This document shows, piece by piece, positions 10,719-20,798 of a stretch of 64,000 nucleotides of DNA. Within the stretch, counting starts at the first letter, position 1, and the number at the start of each line of letters is the position of its first letter. Source of the DNA: Pseudomonas ovata (GTDB lineage: Bacteria > Pseudomonadota > Gammaproteobacteria > Pseudomonadales > Pseudomonadaceae); assembly GCF_003131185.1 (NCBI RefSeq), contig NZ_QFFU01000020.1:52315-116314 (forward strand), read 5' to 3'. The notes under the pieces were generated by a model that was given only the letters and a program-made list of their open reading frames with translations, did no database searches and was not told the origin of the DNA. The translations under genes were made by a program, and so were the position numbers.

Positions 10719-11534
10719 ATGACCCAGAGCGCCCGACACCTGCACTTGCCCCCCTTTACCGACGCCATTCCTGCGCCGATCTACTTTCGCAGTGCCTGGG
10801 TCCCGGCCTCGAGCACCTATCCGGTGCACAGCCATCCCTGGGGCGAGTTCGTCTATTCATACAGTGGCGTGATGGACATCAAGATGCGCGACCAGCATTT
10901 TCTGGCGCCGCCGCACTATGGCGTGTGGCTGCCGCCCGAGGCCGAACACGTGGGGCGCAATCGCTACGAAGCGTGCCACTGCTCGCTGTATATCGCCCGC
11001 TCATTGTGCACCGACCTGCCGCAACAGGCCTGCGCGTTGACCATCACCCCGTTGATCCGCGCCCTGCTCGACGACCTGCACGCAGCGCCCCCCGGCCTGC
11101 CGCAAAGCCCCGAGGAACAACGGCTGCTGCAGGTGCTGCTCGACAAGCTCAGGCAGACCTCACGGGCCGGCAGCTACCTGCCGGGCTCCGATGACCCGAT
11201 TCTGGCGCCCGTCTTGCAGTGGCTTGAGCGCAACCCTGGCGAAACCCCCTCGTTGCAGGCGCTGGCGACAATGGCCAACACCACCGAACGCACCTTGCTG
11301 CGTCGTTGCCAGCGCGACCTGGGCATGTCGCTGGCGCAATGGAAGCAGCGGCTGACCGTGGTGCGCGCCCTGGAACGCCTGGAAACGCCGATGACTGTCG
11401 AAGCCATCGCCCTGGATATGGGCTATAGCAGCTCATCGGCGTTCATCGGCATGTTTCGCAAGCTGATGGGCGTGACCCCGGATGAATTTCGCAAGGCCAG
11501 GCCCCATGCCGGTGCGCAGGACGGACAGGCATGA
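10719..11534 (+). CDS. AraC-family transcriptional regulator
   Basis: A 271-residue cytoplasmic regulator. The N-terminal half is a cupin-like sensor with HSHPWGEFVYSYSGVM near residues 37-52 and HYGVWLPPEAEH, the metal- or ligand-pocket pattern of AraC_binding domains. The C-terminal 100 residues hold the two HTH motifs: SLQALATMANTTERTLLRRCQ, and VEAIALDMGYSSSSAFIGMFRKLMGVTP, the AraC signature. It is divergent from the EamA exporter, its most likely target. The inducer is unknown. Confidence 0.93.
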   Translation: MTQSARHLHLPPFTDAIPAPIYFRSAWVPASSTYPVHSHPWGEFVYSYSGVMDIKMRDQHFLAPPHYGVWLPPEAEHVGRNRYEACHCSLYIARSLCTDLPQQACALTITPLIRALLDDLHAAPPGLPQSPEEQRLLQVLLDKLRQTSRAGSYLPGSDDPILAPVLQWLERNPGETPSLQALATMANTTERTLLRRCQRDLGMSLAQWKQRLTVVRALERLETPMTVEAIALDMGYSSSSAFIGMFRKLMGVTPDEFRKARPHAGAQDGQA

Positions 11535-11715
11535 TCGGTTCTTTTAACGCCCGGTAATGCGCATTAGCCAGCTACGCTCATGACTGGAGTGGCCGGCAGC
11601 CCCAACAAACGCTAGCACTTGGCCATATCTCAAGGCATGCTAGCCGCCCTTTGGGCGTCCGGCTTATAGTGCACCGCGCATTCGCTGCTTCAGTCCAGTA
11701 GTCAGGAACAACGAC

Positions 11716-14700
11716 TTGCCTTTACCGACCTTTTCTCCAGCGCCGCACAGGAGCGCCAAAAGCACCGGGCATGTGCCTTTGCGCAGCTCGTTGAAAGGTG
11801 TGTTGGCGGCATTGGTGCTGCTGATGCTCGCCTTGCTGTTGTGGCAGTCGTTCGAGCAATTCCGGCAGAACCAGGATCGCCAGCGCCAGCGCAGCCTCGA
11901 CTACAGCACTCAGCTTGCCGACCGCCTGAGCCTGAACATGGCCCTCAGCGCACAGGTCAGCACCAGCCTGCTGGACGAAGCCAAGTCCACAGGCCTGTCC
12001 CTTGACCAACCCTCGACACTTGCGCCACTGCGCCAGGCACTGCCGGCCCTGCACAGCGTGGTCTGGCTCAATCCGGTCGGTGCGGTGATCAAGGACAGCG
12101 CCGGCAGCACCTTTGACGCCGCCTTTCTCAAGCAACAGCTGGCCCTGGCACAAGGCCGGCCTTTTTATTACACCCACGCCGAAGACGGCACCCGGATTTA
12201 TCTGCTGCTGCGCCAGGCCGGTGCTTTCAGCGGCGACTACTGGGTATTGCGGCTGGGCACCGAGGTCCTGAACAACCTGACCCAGCAGTACAACCATGAC
12301 TTCATCCACCTGTGGCGCCTGGAAAGCCGCGAAGGCCAGCGGACCCTGGCCCGCGACAACCACAGGCACACCGGCAGCGCCGAGACGGTGCTGTTGCAAC
12401 CGATCAGCAACAGCGACTGGCAACTGCGCGGCCTGTTCGATGCCTACCGCGAGCGCCAGGCCTTGCTGGCACCGCTGATCGTCAAGTGCGCCTTTGCCTT
12501 GCTGTTCTCGATCCTGCCGTTGATTGCGCTGATCAGCCTGAGACGCCGTCAGGGGCAACTGCTGGAAAGCCGGCGCCGCTACCAGGGTATTTTCGAAGGC
12601 ACCGGTGTGGCCCTCTGCGTACTGGACATGTCCGGCCTGCCGGCGCTGCTTGAGGCCCTGCAGGTCACAACCCGGGATGACCTGCACAAGCTGCTCGACA
12701 ACCAGCCCGGCCAGCGCAGGCGCCTGCTGCAGCAGTTGCACGTCACCGAAGTCAATCAGGTCGCCCTTGACCTGCTGGCCATCGAGAGCAATGAGCAGGC
12801 CTGGCAGCAGTTGATTGCCGGCTCGCCGCACTCGCGTATCGGGATCGGCCTGCAGATCATCGAGGCGGTGCTCGACGGCCAGCAGCGCCTGGAGCTGGAA
12901 ATCCGCCTGACCCAGGACGGCGGCCAGGATCAGCACCTGTGGCTGGTGATGCGCCTGCCACAGGCACAGGCCGACTTTGACGCCGTTATCCTCAGCATCG
13001 GTGATATCACCAGCCGCAAGCAGATCGAACTGTCGCTGCAGGATCGCGAGAGCTTCTGGTCGGATGTGGTGCGCACCGTGCCCGATCATCTCTATGTGCA
13101 GGACGTGCTCAGCCAGCGCATGATCTACAGCAACCATCACCTGGGCCAGACGCTGGGCTATAGCAAGGCCGAGCTGCATGCGATGGGCGAGTTTTTCTGG
13201 GAAATCCTCCTGCACCCGGACGATGCCCGTGCCTACCGCGACATGCGCCTGCGCCAGCGTCACCACGCGCACAACGAGTTGCTGCAATGCGTGCTGCGCT
13301 TTCGCGACCACCGGCAGAACTGGCGCTGCTTTGACATCCGCGAACAGGCCATGGCCTGGGACAAGGATGACCAGGTCACGCGCATCATCGGCATTGCCAA
13401 GGACATCACCGAGCAAATGGCAGCCAGCCAGTCGCTGCGCGACAGCGAACAGCGCTACCGCATGCTCGCCGAAAGCATCAGCGATGTGATTTTCTCCACC
13501 GACAACCGCCTGGCACTCAACTATGTCAGCCCCTCGGTGCAGAACGTACTGGGCTACAGCGCCGACTGGATTCTGCACAACGGCTGGAGCGCGGCCCTCG
13601 CCAACCCGCAGCAACTGGTGCCCATTCATGCCTTGATCGCGCGTATCCGCAAAGTGCTGAACAAACCCGCCGAACTGGACACGCTGCGCAATGAACTGCC
13701 CACCCACCTGTTCCTGTTCGACAGCCTGCGCGCCGACGGGCGCAAGATCCCCATCGAGTTGCGGCTGGTGCTGGTCTGGGACGAGCACGGCAGCTTCGAG
13801 GGCATTCTGGGCGTAGCCCGCGATGTCAGCCAGCAGCGCCGCGCCGAGAAAGACCTGCGCATGGCGGCCACGGTCTTCGAGCACTCGACCTCGGCCATCC
13901 TGATCACCGACCCGGCCGGCTACATCGTCCAGGCCAACGAGGCGTTTACCCGGGTCAGCGGTTACGAAGTGGCCCAGGTGCTTGATCAGTTGCCAAACAT
14001 GCTCACCGTCGAACACGAGCAGGAAAAGCACCTGCACCCTATTCTCAGGCAGCTCCACCAACGCGGCAGTTGGGAAGGCGAAGTGCAGCTCAAGCGTCGC
14101 AATGGCGAGCAGTATCCGGCGTGGGCAGGCATCACGGCAGTGCTCGACGATGAGGGCGACCTGGCCAGCTATGTGTGCTTCTTCAGCGACATCAGCGAGC
14201 GCAAGGCCAGCGAACAGCATATTCATCGCCTGGCCTATTACGACGCCCTCACCCACTTGCCCAACCGCACGCTGTTCCAGGACCGCCTGCACTCGGCCTT
14301 GCAGCACGCCGAACGCCAGAGCGCCTGGGTGGTGCTGATGTTTCTCGACCTGGACCGCTTCAAGCCGATCAACGACTCGCTGGGCCACGCGGCCGGCGAT
14401 CGCATGCTCAAGGAAATGGCCAGCCGCCTGCTGGCCTGCGTCACTGACGACGACACCGTGGCACGCATGGGGGGCGATGAGTTCACCTTGCTGCTGGAGC
14501 CGGGCGCCACCCGGGACATCGCGCTGAACCGCGCCATTCATGTGGCCGAGCAGATCCTGACCAGCCTGGTGACGCCGTTTGTGCTCGAAGGCCGTGAGTT
14601 CTTCGTGACGGCCAGTATCGGCATTGCGCTCAGCCCGCAGGACGGCAGCGAGTTGAGCCAGTTGATGAAGAATGCCGACACGGCGATGTACCACGCCAAG

Positions 14701-15543
14701 GAGCGCGGCAAGAACAACTTCCAGTTCTACCAGGCCGACATGAATGCCACCGCGCTGGAACGCCTGGAGCTGGAAAGCGACCTGCGCCATGCGCTGGAGC
14801 AACAGGAGTTCGTGCTGTATTACCAGCCACAGTTCAGCGGCGACGGCAAGCGCCTGACCGGCGCCGAAGCCCTGTTGCGCTGGCGTCATCCACGCCGCGG
14901 CCTGGTGCCACCGAACGACTTCATTCCGGTGCTGGAAGAACTCGGCCTGGTGGTGGAAGTCGGCGACTGGGTGCTGGCTGAAGCCTGCCGTCAGCTCAAG
15001 GCCTGGCACCAGGCCAAGGTGCGGGTGCCCAAGATCTCGGTGAATATCTCGGCGCGGCAGTTTTCCGATGGCCAACTGGGCAAGCGGATTGCCGAGATCC
15101 TGCGTGAAAGCGGCGTGCCGCCGGCCTGTCTGGAGCTGGAACTGACCGAAAGCATCCTGATGCGCGAAGTCAGCGAAGCCATGCAGATCCTCGACAGCCT
15201 GAAGAACCTGGGCCTGAGCATTGCCGTCGACGACTTCGGCACGGGCTACTCCTCACTGAACTACCTCAAGCAGTTCCCGATCGACGTCTTGAAGATCGAC
15301 CGCACCTTCGTCGACGGTCTGCCCTCGGGCGAACAGGACGCGCAAATCGCCCGGGCAATCATTGCCATGGCCCACAGCCTGAACCTGGCGGTGATCGCCG
15401 AAGGCGTGGAAACCCATGAGCAACTGGAGTTTCTGCGCGAGCACGGTTGCGACGAAGTCCAGGGCTACCTGTTCGGCCGCCCGATGTCGGCCGGACACTT
15501 CGAAGCGCAGTTCAGCAATGACGCCCTCTTCATGCTCGATTAA
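11716..15543 (+). CDS. morA: Membrane-anchored PAS-GGDEF-EAL c-di-GMP regulator MorA
   Basis: A bifunctional c-di-GMP enzyme that in Pseudomonas affects flagellar development and biofilm. It has 1275 residues: TM1 about 29-48, a periplasmic sensor to about 250, TM2 about 253-275, three or four PAS/PAC modules between about 285 and 830, GGDEF about 835-1000, and EAL about 1015-1265. GGDEF is intact (RMGGDEFTLLL, residue about 918), and EAL is intact (GAEALLRWRHP, about 1050; DDFGTGYSSL; KIDRTFVDGL). The start is a TTG at 11716 behind AGGAAC; no nearby ATG would keep TM1. The flanking ettA/gdhA and glyA match the morA locus I recall for P. putida and P. aeruginosa. Confidence 0.93.
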   Translation: MPLPTFSPAPHRSAKSTGHVPLRSSLKGVLAALVLLMLALLLWQSFEQFRQNQDRQRQRSLDYSTQLADRLSLNMALSAQVSTSLLDEAKSTGLSLDQPSTLAPLRQALPALHSVVWLNPVGAVIKDSAGSTFDAAFLKQQLALAQGRPFYYTHAEDGTRIYLLLRQAGAFSGDYWVLRLGTEVLNNLTQQYNHDFIHLWRLESREGQRTLARDNHRHTGSAETVLLQPISNSDWQLRGLFDAYRERQALLAPLIVKCAFALLFSILPLIALISLRRRQGQLLESRRRYQGIFEGTGVALCVLDMSGLPALLEALQVTTRDDLHKLLDNQPGQRRRLLQQLHVTEVNQVALDLLAIESNEQAWQQLIAGSPHSRIGIGLQIIEAVLDGQQRLELEIRLTQDGGQDQHLWLVMRLPQAQADFDAVILSIGDITSRKQIELSLQDRESFWSDVVRTVPDHLYVQDVLSQRMIYSNHHLGQTLGYSKAELHAMGEFFWEILLHPDDARAYRDMRLRQRHHAHNELLQCVLRFRDHRQNWRCFDIREQAMAWDKDDQVTRIIGIAKDITEQMAASQSLRDSEQRYRMLAESISDVIFSTDNRLALNYVSPSVQNVLGYSADWILHNGWSAALANPQQLVPIHALIARIRKVLNKPAELDTLRNELPTHLFLFDSLRADGRKIPIELRLVLVWDEHGSFEGILGVARDVSQQRRAEKDLRMAATVFEHSTSAILITDPAGYIVQANEAFTRVSGYEVAQVLDQLPNMLTVEHEQEKHLHPILRQLHQRGSWEGEVQLKRRNGEQYPAWAGITAVLDDEGDLASYVCFFSDISERKASEQHIHRLAYYDALTHLPNRTLFQDRLHSALQHAERQSAWVVLMFLDLDRFKPINDSLGHAAGDRMLKEMASRLLACVTDDDTVARMGGDEFTLLLEPGATRDIALNRAIHVAEQILTSLVTPFVLEGREFFVTASIGIALSPQDGSELSQLMKNADTAMYHAKERGKNNFQFYQADMNATALERLELESDLRHALEQQEFVLYYQPQFSGDGKRLTGAEALLRWRHPRRGLVPPNDFIPVLEELGLVVEVGDWVLAEACRQLKAWHQAKVRVPKISVNISARQFSDGQLGKRIAEILRESGVPPACLELELTESILMREVSEAMQILDSLKNLGLSIAVDDFGTGYSSLNYLKQFPIDVLKIDRTFVDGLPSGEQDAQIARAIIAMAHSLNLAVIAEGVETHEQLEFLREHGCDEVQGYLFGRPMSAGHFEAQFSNDALFMLD

Positions 15544-15551
15544 ACGGCCCT

Positions 15552-15703
15552 GTAGGAGCGCGCTCTGCCCGCGACCGAGTGCGTAGCGCTCGCAAAATTG
15601 ATGAAACGCTGAAGATCTACAGATGTGAACACATTCAAAATCTGCGAAACGCTACAAATTTACGACTGCTAACGCAGCCGGTCGCGGGCAAGCGCGCTCC
15701 TAC
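15552..15703. repeat. Inverted REP pair
   Basis: GTAGGAGCGCGCTCTGCCCG at the left and CGGGCAAGCGCGCTCCTAC at the right form a large imperfect palindrome with inner matching arms. It lies between morA and glyA. Confidence 0.9.
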
Positions 15704-15812
15704 CACTGTCCTGTGGCCCATTCATCCAGCACATGACTGCCTTTCATATGCCAGATAAAAGCCGATGGGGTAGAATGCCTCCCTTTTCCGCTCCGACCTC
15801 CCGAGGACAGCC

Positions 15813-17066
<1,254 letters not shown>

Positions 17067-17088
17067 TAGCGCTGTTTGCCGCACCCTG

Positions 17089-17118
17089 AAAAAGCCCGGC
17101 CTCTGCGCCGGGCTTTTT
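17089..17118 (+). terminator. Rho-independent terminator of glyA
   Basis: AAAGCCCGGC (17091-17100) pairs perfectly with GCCGGGCTTT (17107-17116) around a 6-base loop, with an A-run before it and TTTTT closing it. It separates glyA from the accessory island that follows. Confidence 0.95.
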
Positions 17119-17239
17119 CTTGCACGCGAGCCTGAACATCACACGCAGCCATCTCCTGCACAATCCGCAGAAACGCCCTACATCAAGCACTCGGCCACCC
17201 GCGTCAGGATGCACACCCCGTCCCCACGAGGTTGCCCCC

Positions 17240-18610
17240 ATGATTCCCGTGTCGCGCCTGACCGACCTGCACGCCTGCCCGATCCCGCTGCATGGCATCA
17301 CCCCATTGGTGTCTGCCTCCCCTACCGTCTGTGTCAACGACCTGCCCGTGGCCCGCATTGGCGACCGGGCCGCCTGCGGTGCGGTGATCGTCAGTGGTTT
17401 CGTCAATATCCTGGTCGATGGCCGGCCCATGGCACACATGGGCAGCCTGACCAGCCACGGTGGCGGCCTCATCACCGGCAGCCAGGACACCCGGGGCGGG
17501 GCGGTCAACTTCGTCACGCCCCGGCTGGCGGTGGATTTCGCCAGGCTCGGCGCCATTGATGAGTCGGGCAATGTCGACGATCAGAAATTACAGGCGCTGC
17601 TGGCTGATCCGCAGCTGGAACAACGAGCCCTGGCGGCTGGCGCATGGGTGGAGTCCCATGATGCACCTGCGGTTGCCAGCAGCGTCTTTACCCGGTCGTT
17701 CCAGGTCACCGACAGCGAAACCGGCAAGCCGCTGGCTGATCGCCCCTTCATTGCCGTGGTGGATGGCGAGGAAATCACCGGCCTTACCGACACCACCGGG
17801 CTGGCGCATGTCGAAGCGCCCTCGGCCGATTCGCTGATCTCGATGCACGTGATGTTCAAGGCCCCGGCACGGGTGCTGGACGAGCTGTCGAAAACCGACC
17901 CGCACTTTACGATCACAGCCAATGCCCAGGCACTGAACAAGGGTCAACCGCTGGTGCCCCTGCCGATCACCATCAATGACCGTGCAGCAACGCGTGAGGC
18001 GCTGATTCGCAAGGTCCGGGCGCTGGGGCATGAGTTTGTGGAGCGGTCACAATGGCATGCCAAACCGCCGAAGAACCTACTGGAGCCGGACTGGGACTAC
18101 AGCATGATTGCACTGCATCATGCCGGCCGGAGTTATTCGTGTGGGAGGGGGGCGGAGCAGATGCTTGAGACTCAAAAGACTCACCAGTCCAAAGACTTCG
18201 ATGACATCAGCTACCACTATGGCATTGATTGCTCAGGGGTCCTCTATGAAGGCCGGGATATTCGATTCAAAGCATCCAGTGTTTCCAGCTACAATACGGG
18301 CGTGATCGGCATTATATTACTGAATAACCTGACGACGCCTGAGGAAGGAAAAGACTGGGTTACTTTTGCACGAAAAAACCTACATTCACTAGGCGTTGGC
18401 ACCACACACTCCATCCCTGCGACTCAAGCAGATGCCACAATCACTCTAATTAACGCCTTAAAAGATATATTCTTCATTACTCGCTTTGGTGGCCACAAAG
18501 AATACCCAAACCAGACCCTTGAAGGAAAAATCTGCCCCGGCAATATCGGCATGGAACTGGTTCAGCTCATCCGAACAAAAACCCAACTGCTGACACCACC
18601 CACCTCATGA
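17240..18610 (+). CDS. PAAR-domain protein with C-terminal peptidoglycan N-acetylmuramoyl-L-alanine amidase domain (probable T6SS effector)
   Basis: A 456-residue probable type VI secretion cargo. Residues 1-90 are a complete PAAR spike tip (LTDLHACPIPLHG, ARIGDRAACGAVI, GRPMAHMGSLTSHGGG). Residues about 150-235 resemble a beta-sandwich linker (VTDSETGKPLADRPF). Residues about 280-445 look like an Amidase_2/PGRP fold: ALHHAG (His), SYHYGID (Tyr), GGHKEYP (His) and EGKICPGN (Lys-x-Cys). These parallel T7 lysozyme His17, Tyr46, His122, Lys128 and Cys130, so a Zn amidase is expected. The ATG at 17240 is behind ACGAGG. The 3' third is A/T-richer than neighbours. No other T6SS gene is in the window. 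It overlaps the next gene by ATGA. Confidence 0.88.
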   Translation: MIPVSRLTDLHACPIPLHGITPLVSASPTVCVNDLPVARIGDRAACGAVIVSGFVNILVDGRPMAHMGSLTSHGGGLITGSQDTRGGAVNFVTPRLAVDFARLGAIDESGNVDDQKLQALLADPQLEQRALAAGAWVESHDAPAVASSVFTRSFQVTDSETGKPLADRPFIAVVDGEEITGLTDTTGLAHVEAPSADSLISMHVMFKAPARVLDELSKTDPHFTITANAQALNKGQPLVPLPITINDRAATREALIRKVRALGHEFVERSQWHAKPPKNLLEPDWDYSMIALHHAGRSYSCGRGAEQMLETQKTHQSKDFDDISYHYGIDCSGVLYEGRDIRFKASSVSSYNTGVIGIILLNNLTTPEEGKDWVTFARKNLHSLGVGTTHSIPATQADATITLINALKDIFFITRFGGHKEYPNQTLEGKICPGNIGMELVQLIRTKTQLLTPPTS

Positions 18611-18895
18611 AAAAGACGATCGCTTTTTTGATAGCCCCACTCTTGGCTGTCCTGTGTGTTGGCTACTACAACTCAATTGAAGATGCTGAAATCCACACTC
18701 ACTTTTTCCATCAAAAAGAAACCTACACTGCAACTAAAATTTTTTAATATGTTCGCCCATGATGCCGACAGCAAAAAGCTTCATCAACTGACAAATCAAG
18801 AGCGCAATCGAGTCATTGATTACTGCGCTTATCGGCTGGGCATTGAAACAGCGCTAAACACTCAGCTTGAGCTAGAAGCTTGCAAAAAAAGATAA
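18607..18895 (+). pseudogene. First of three tandem immunity-like genes, interrupted by a one-base frameshift
   Basis: It starts at an ATG overlapping the effector stop (ATGA). The N-terminus MKKTIAFLIAPLLAVLCVGYY is a membrane anchor or signal like those of the two downstream paralogs. After about 34 codons the frame is lost at TTTTTCC (18703-18709) and stops at 18747. The +1 frame continues the family sequence from IKKKPTLQ at 18710 to ACKKR at 18893, including RVIDYCAYRLGIET. One extra C or T explains it. Either the gene is broken or the site is a programmed +1 shift; the rest of the frame is well preserved, so the lesion is recent or functional. Strongly A/T-rich. Confidence 0.75.
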
Positions 18896-18918
18896 CGTCC
18901 AAAAAACCGGATCTCACC

Positions 18919-19203
18919 GTGAAAAAAATCATTACACTGATGGCGGCTATCTTTATAATCATATCCTTTGTTGGTTACTATGAGCACTTCGGAGAAAACA
19001 GCGTACACCCCGTGATTTTTATCAAAAAAAAACCAACCTTACAAATTATATTCCACCGCGTATTCCACCCCAATTTTGAAACCGGTCTGCACGAGCTGAC
19101 CGACACACAAAGGCAGCAAATGATCGATTACTGCATCTATCGACTGGGCCTAGAAACCCAGCTAAAGACAGAGAAAGAATTTCGCGCCTGCAAAGAGCAG
19201 TAG
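18919..19203 (+). CDS. Second tandem immunity-like small protein
   Basis: 94 residues from a GTG at 18919. That start aligns the N-terminus (VKKIITLMAAIFIIISFVGYY) with the MKK starts of both paralogs. An upstream in-frame ATG at 18880 would place charged residues before the membrane segment. One N-terminal hydrophobic helix is followed by a soluble part with FIKKKPTLQ, LTDTQRQQMIDYCIYRLGLET and a final EFRACKEQ. The location matches protection of peptidoglycan from a periplasmic amidase. I do not recognise a named family. The immunity role is inferred from position, size and export signal. Confidence 0.7.
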   Translation: MKKIITLMAAIFIIISFVGYYEHFGENSVHPVIFIKKKPTLQIIFHRVFHPNFETGLHELTDTQRQQMIDYCIYRLGLETQLKTEKEFRACKEQ

Positions 19204-19264
19204 CACTTACCCACCTTTCAAAAAGCAGTCCTTTTAGCCTGCAAGCAGGACACCTCTATAAACC

Positions 19265-19552
19265 ATGAAAAAAATACTGTCCATCATCGCACTCATTACA
19301 GCCGCCCACCTTTACATCGGTTATTACGTATCATTGGACATTGAAGACCCGCGATACATGGTGTTTATAAAAAAACACCCCACCCTGAAGCTCAGATTTG
19401 AAAACATCTATACCAGCGACAGGGACAGTAGGTCTCTGGACGAGCTCAGTGAGGTTGAATTGAAGACCGTCCAGGACTACTGCAAATACCGGCTGGGCAT
19501 TGTCACCCGCCTGGACACCCAGGCAGAACTGGAGGCGTGCAAGGAACGCTGA
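19265..19552 (+). CDS. Third tandem immunity-like small protein
   Basis: 95 residues with an N-terminal hydrophobic segment (MKKILSIIALITAAHLYIGYY) and the same conserved blocks as its two upstream paralogs: VFIKKHPTLKLRF, LSEVELKTVQDYCKYRLGIVT and a closing ELEACKER. AGGACACC lies about 14 bases before the ATG. The 61-base gap from the previous copy holds a small AGTCCT...AGGAC hairpin. It is intact, so at least two functional immunity candidates remain. Confidence 0.72.
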   Translation: MKKILSIIALITAAHLYIGYYVSLDIEDPRYMVFIKKHPTLKLRFENIYTSDRDSRSLDELSEVELKTVQDYCKYRLGIVTRLDTQAELEACKER

Positions 19553-19589
19553 TTTTGCCGTCAAGGCACTGCGTGTGGTCGCGAATACA

Positions 19590-19720
19590 GCGCCGTCGCG
19601 CAGCAAACACTGGCCCCCGGTAGGAGCGCGCTCTGCCCGCGACCGGCTGCGTAGCAGTCGTAAAATTGCAGCGTTTCACAGATTTCTGCGAGCGCTTCGC
19701 ACTCGGTCGCGGGCTTCGAT
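19590..19720. repeat. REP pair with a fragment of the A/T-rich REP-linked repeat
   Basis: GGTAGGAGCGCGCTCTGCCC begins at 19619 and a degenerate mirrored half (CACTCGGTCGCGGGCTTCGA) ends near 19720, close to the yjiA stop. The preceding GCGCAGCAAACACTGG (from about 19598) matches the outer end of the REP-linked element found at 33702-33790. Confidence 0.75.
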
Positions 19721-19725
19721 CCGTT

Positions 19726-20703
19726 TCACCCCGCCATCTCCGCAAAGCCTGCGCGGATTTTCTCTTCCGGCAGTTCATCGGCAATGAACACGATCACGCT
19801 TTCACGCGGTTCGTCTTCGGCCCACTCGGTGTCCCAGTCGAAGCCGTACAACTTGAGCACGCCCTGGAATACCAGGCGGCGTGGCTCGCCCTTGATGTTG
19901 AGCACGCCCTTATAACGCAGCAGTTGCTTGCCGTGGTCTTCGAGCAGTTCATTCATGAACGTACTCAAATTGTCGATATCCAGCGGCTGGTCGGTGCGCA
20001 GCACCAGGCTGGTAATGCGGTCGCCACTGTTGCCCACCGGTGCCAGCGGGCGCAGGGTCATGCCGCCGCCCAGGTCGGCATTGAGGTTGAAGCCACGCAC
20101 GTCGAGCAGTTCGGCCAGGTCGATACGGCCATGATCGACGATGCGGATTGGCGCACGGCGGTTGATGCGGGTCAGGCGCGCACTGAGGGCCTCGAAGGCG
20201 GCGTCGTCGACCAGGTCGCGCTTGCTCACCAGCAGGCGGTCGGCAAAGCCGATCTGCGCCTGGGCGATGGTCTGCGTCAGGTGCACCTCGGCATGGGCCG
20301 CGTCGACCAGGGTAATGATGCCGTCGAGGATATAGCGCTCGCGCAGGTCTTCGTCGATGAAGAAGGTCTGTGCCACCGGCGCGGGATCCGCCAGGCCTGT
20401 GCACTCGATCACCAGCCGGTCAAAGGCGATTTCGCCGCTGTCACGGCGTTCGAGCAGCAGGTACAGCGCCTTGGTCAGGTCGGTGTGGATGGTGCAGCAC
20501 ACGCAACCGTTGGACAGGGTCATGACCTGCACCGGCTCGTCGCCGAGCAACTGGCTGTCGATGCCGGCGTCGCTGAATTCGTTTTCGATCACCGCGATCT
20601 TCAGGCCATGCTCGGCCTTGAGCAGGTGACGCAGCAAGGTGGTCTTGCCGGCGCCCAGAAAACCGGTCAGTACGGTGACGGGAATGGGTTGCAACTCGCT
20701 CAT
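19726..20703 (-). CDS. yjiA: CobW/YjiA-type G3E GTPase
   Basis: A cytoplasmic metal-linked P-loop GTPase of 325 residues. It has Walker A GFLGAGKT at about residues 12-19, the metal-binding CxCC motif in LSNGCVCCTIHTD, the Walker B-like IECTGLADPAPV, a guanine-specificity-like SKRDL, and a C-terminal CobW_C domain. The start at 20703 (MSELQPIPV) is chosen over an extension at 20733. It is last in cstA-ybdD-yjiA, an order also seen in the E. coli btsT-yjiX-yjiA operon. The exact role is unclear; metal handling or transporter maturation is possible. Confidence 0.9.
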   Translation of the reverse strand: MSELQPIPVTVLTGFLGAGKTTLLRHLLKAEHGLKIAVIENEFSDAGIDSQLLGDEPVQVMTLSNGCVCCTIHTDLTKALYLLLERRDSGEIAFDRLVIECTGLADPAPVAQTFFIDEDLRERYILDGIITLVDAAHAEVHLTQTIAQAQIGFADRLLVSKRDLVDDAAFEALSARLTRINRRAPIRIVDHGRIDLAELLDVRGFNLNADLGGGMTLRPLAPVGNSGDRITSLVLRTDQPLDIDNLSTFMNELLEDHGKQLLRYKGVLNIKGEPRRLVFQGVLKLYGFDWDTEWAEDEPRESVIVFIADELPEEKIRAGFAEMAG

Positions 20704-20798
20704 TGGGGCTCCTTGGCAGGATGCTTGGGGCAAAAATCAAAACGCGCCACAGGCAGGGCCTGTGGCGCGTCGGTCAAACAGTCACACAGATCAGCGGT

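Noticed and set aside
11722..15075. Minus-strand open frame of 1117 codons opposite morA
   Set aside because: Shadow frame; morA has complete GGDEF and EAL motifs on the plus strand.
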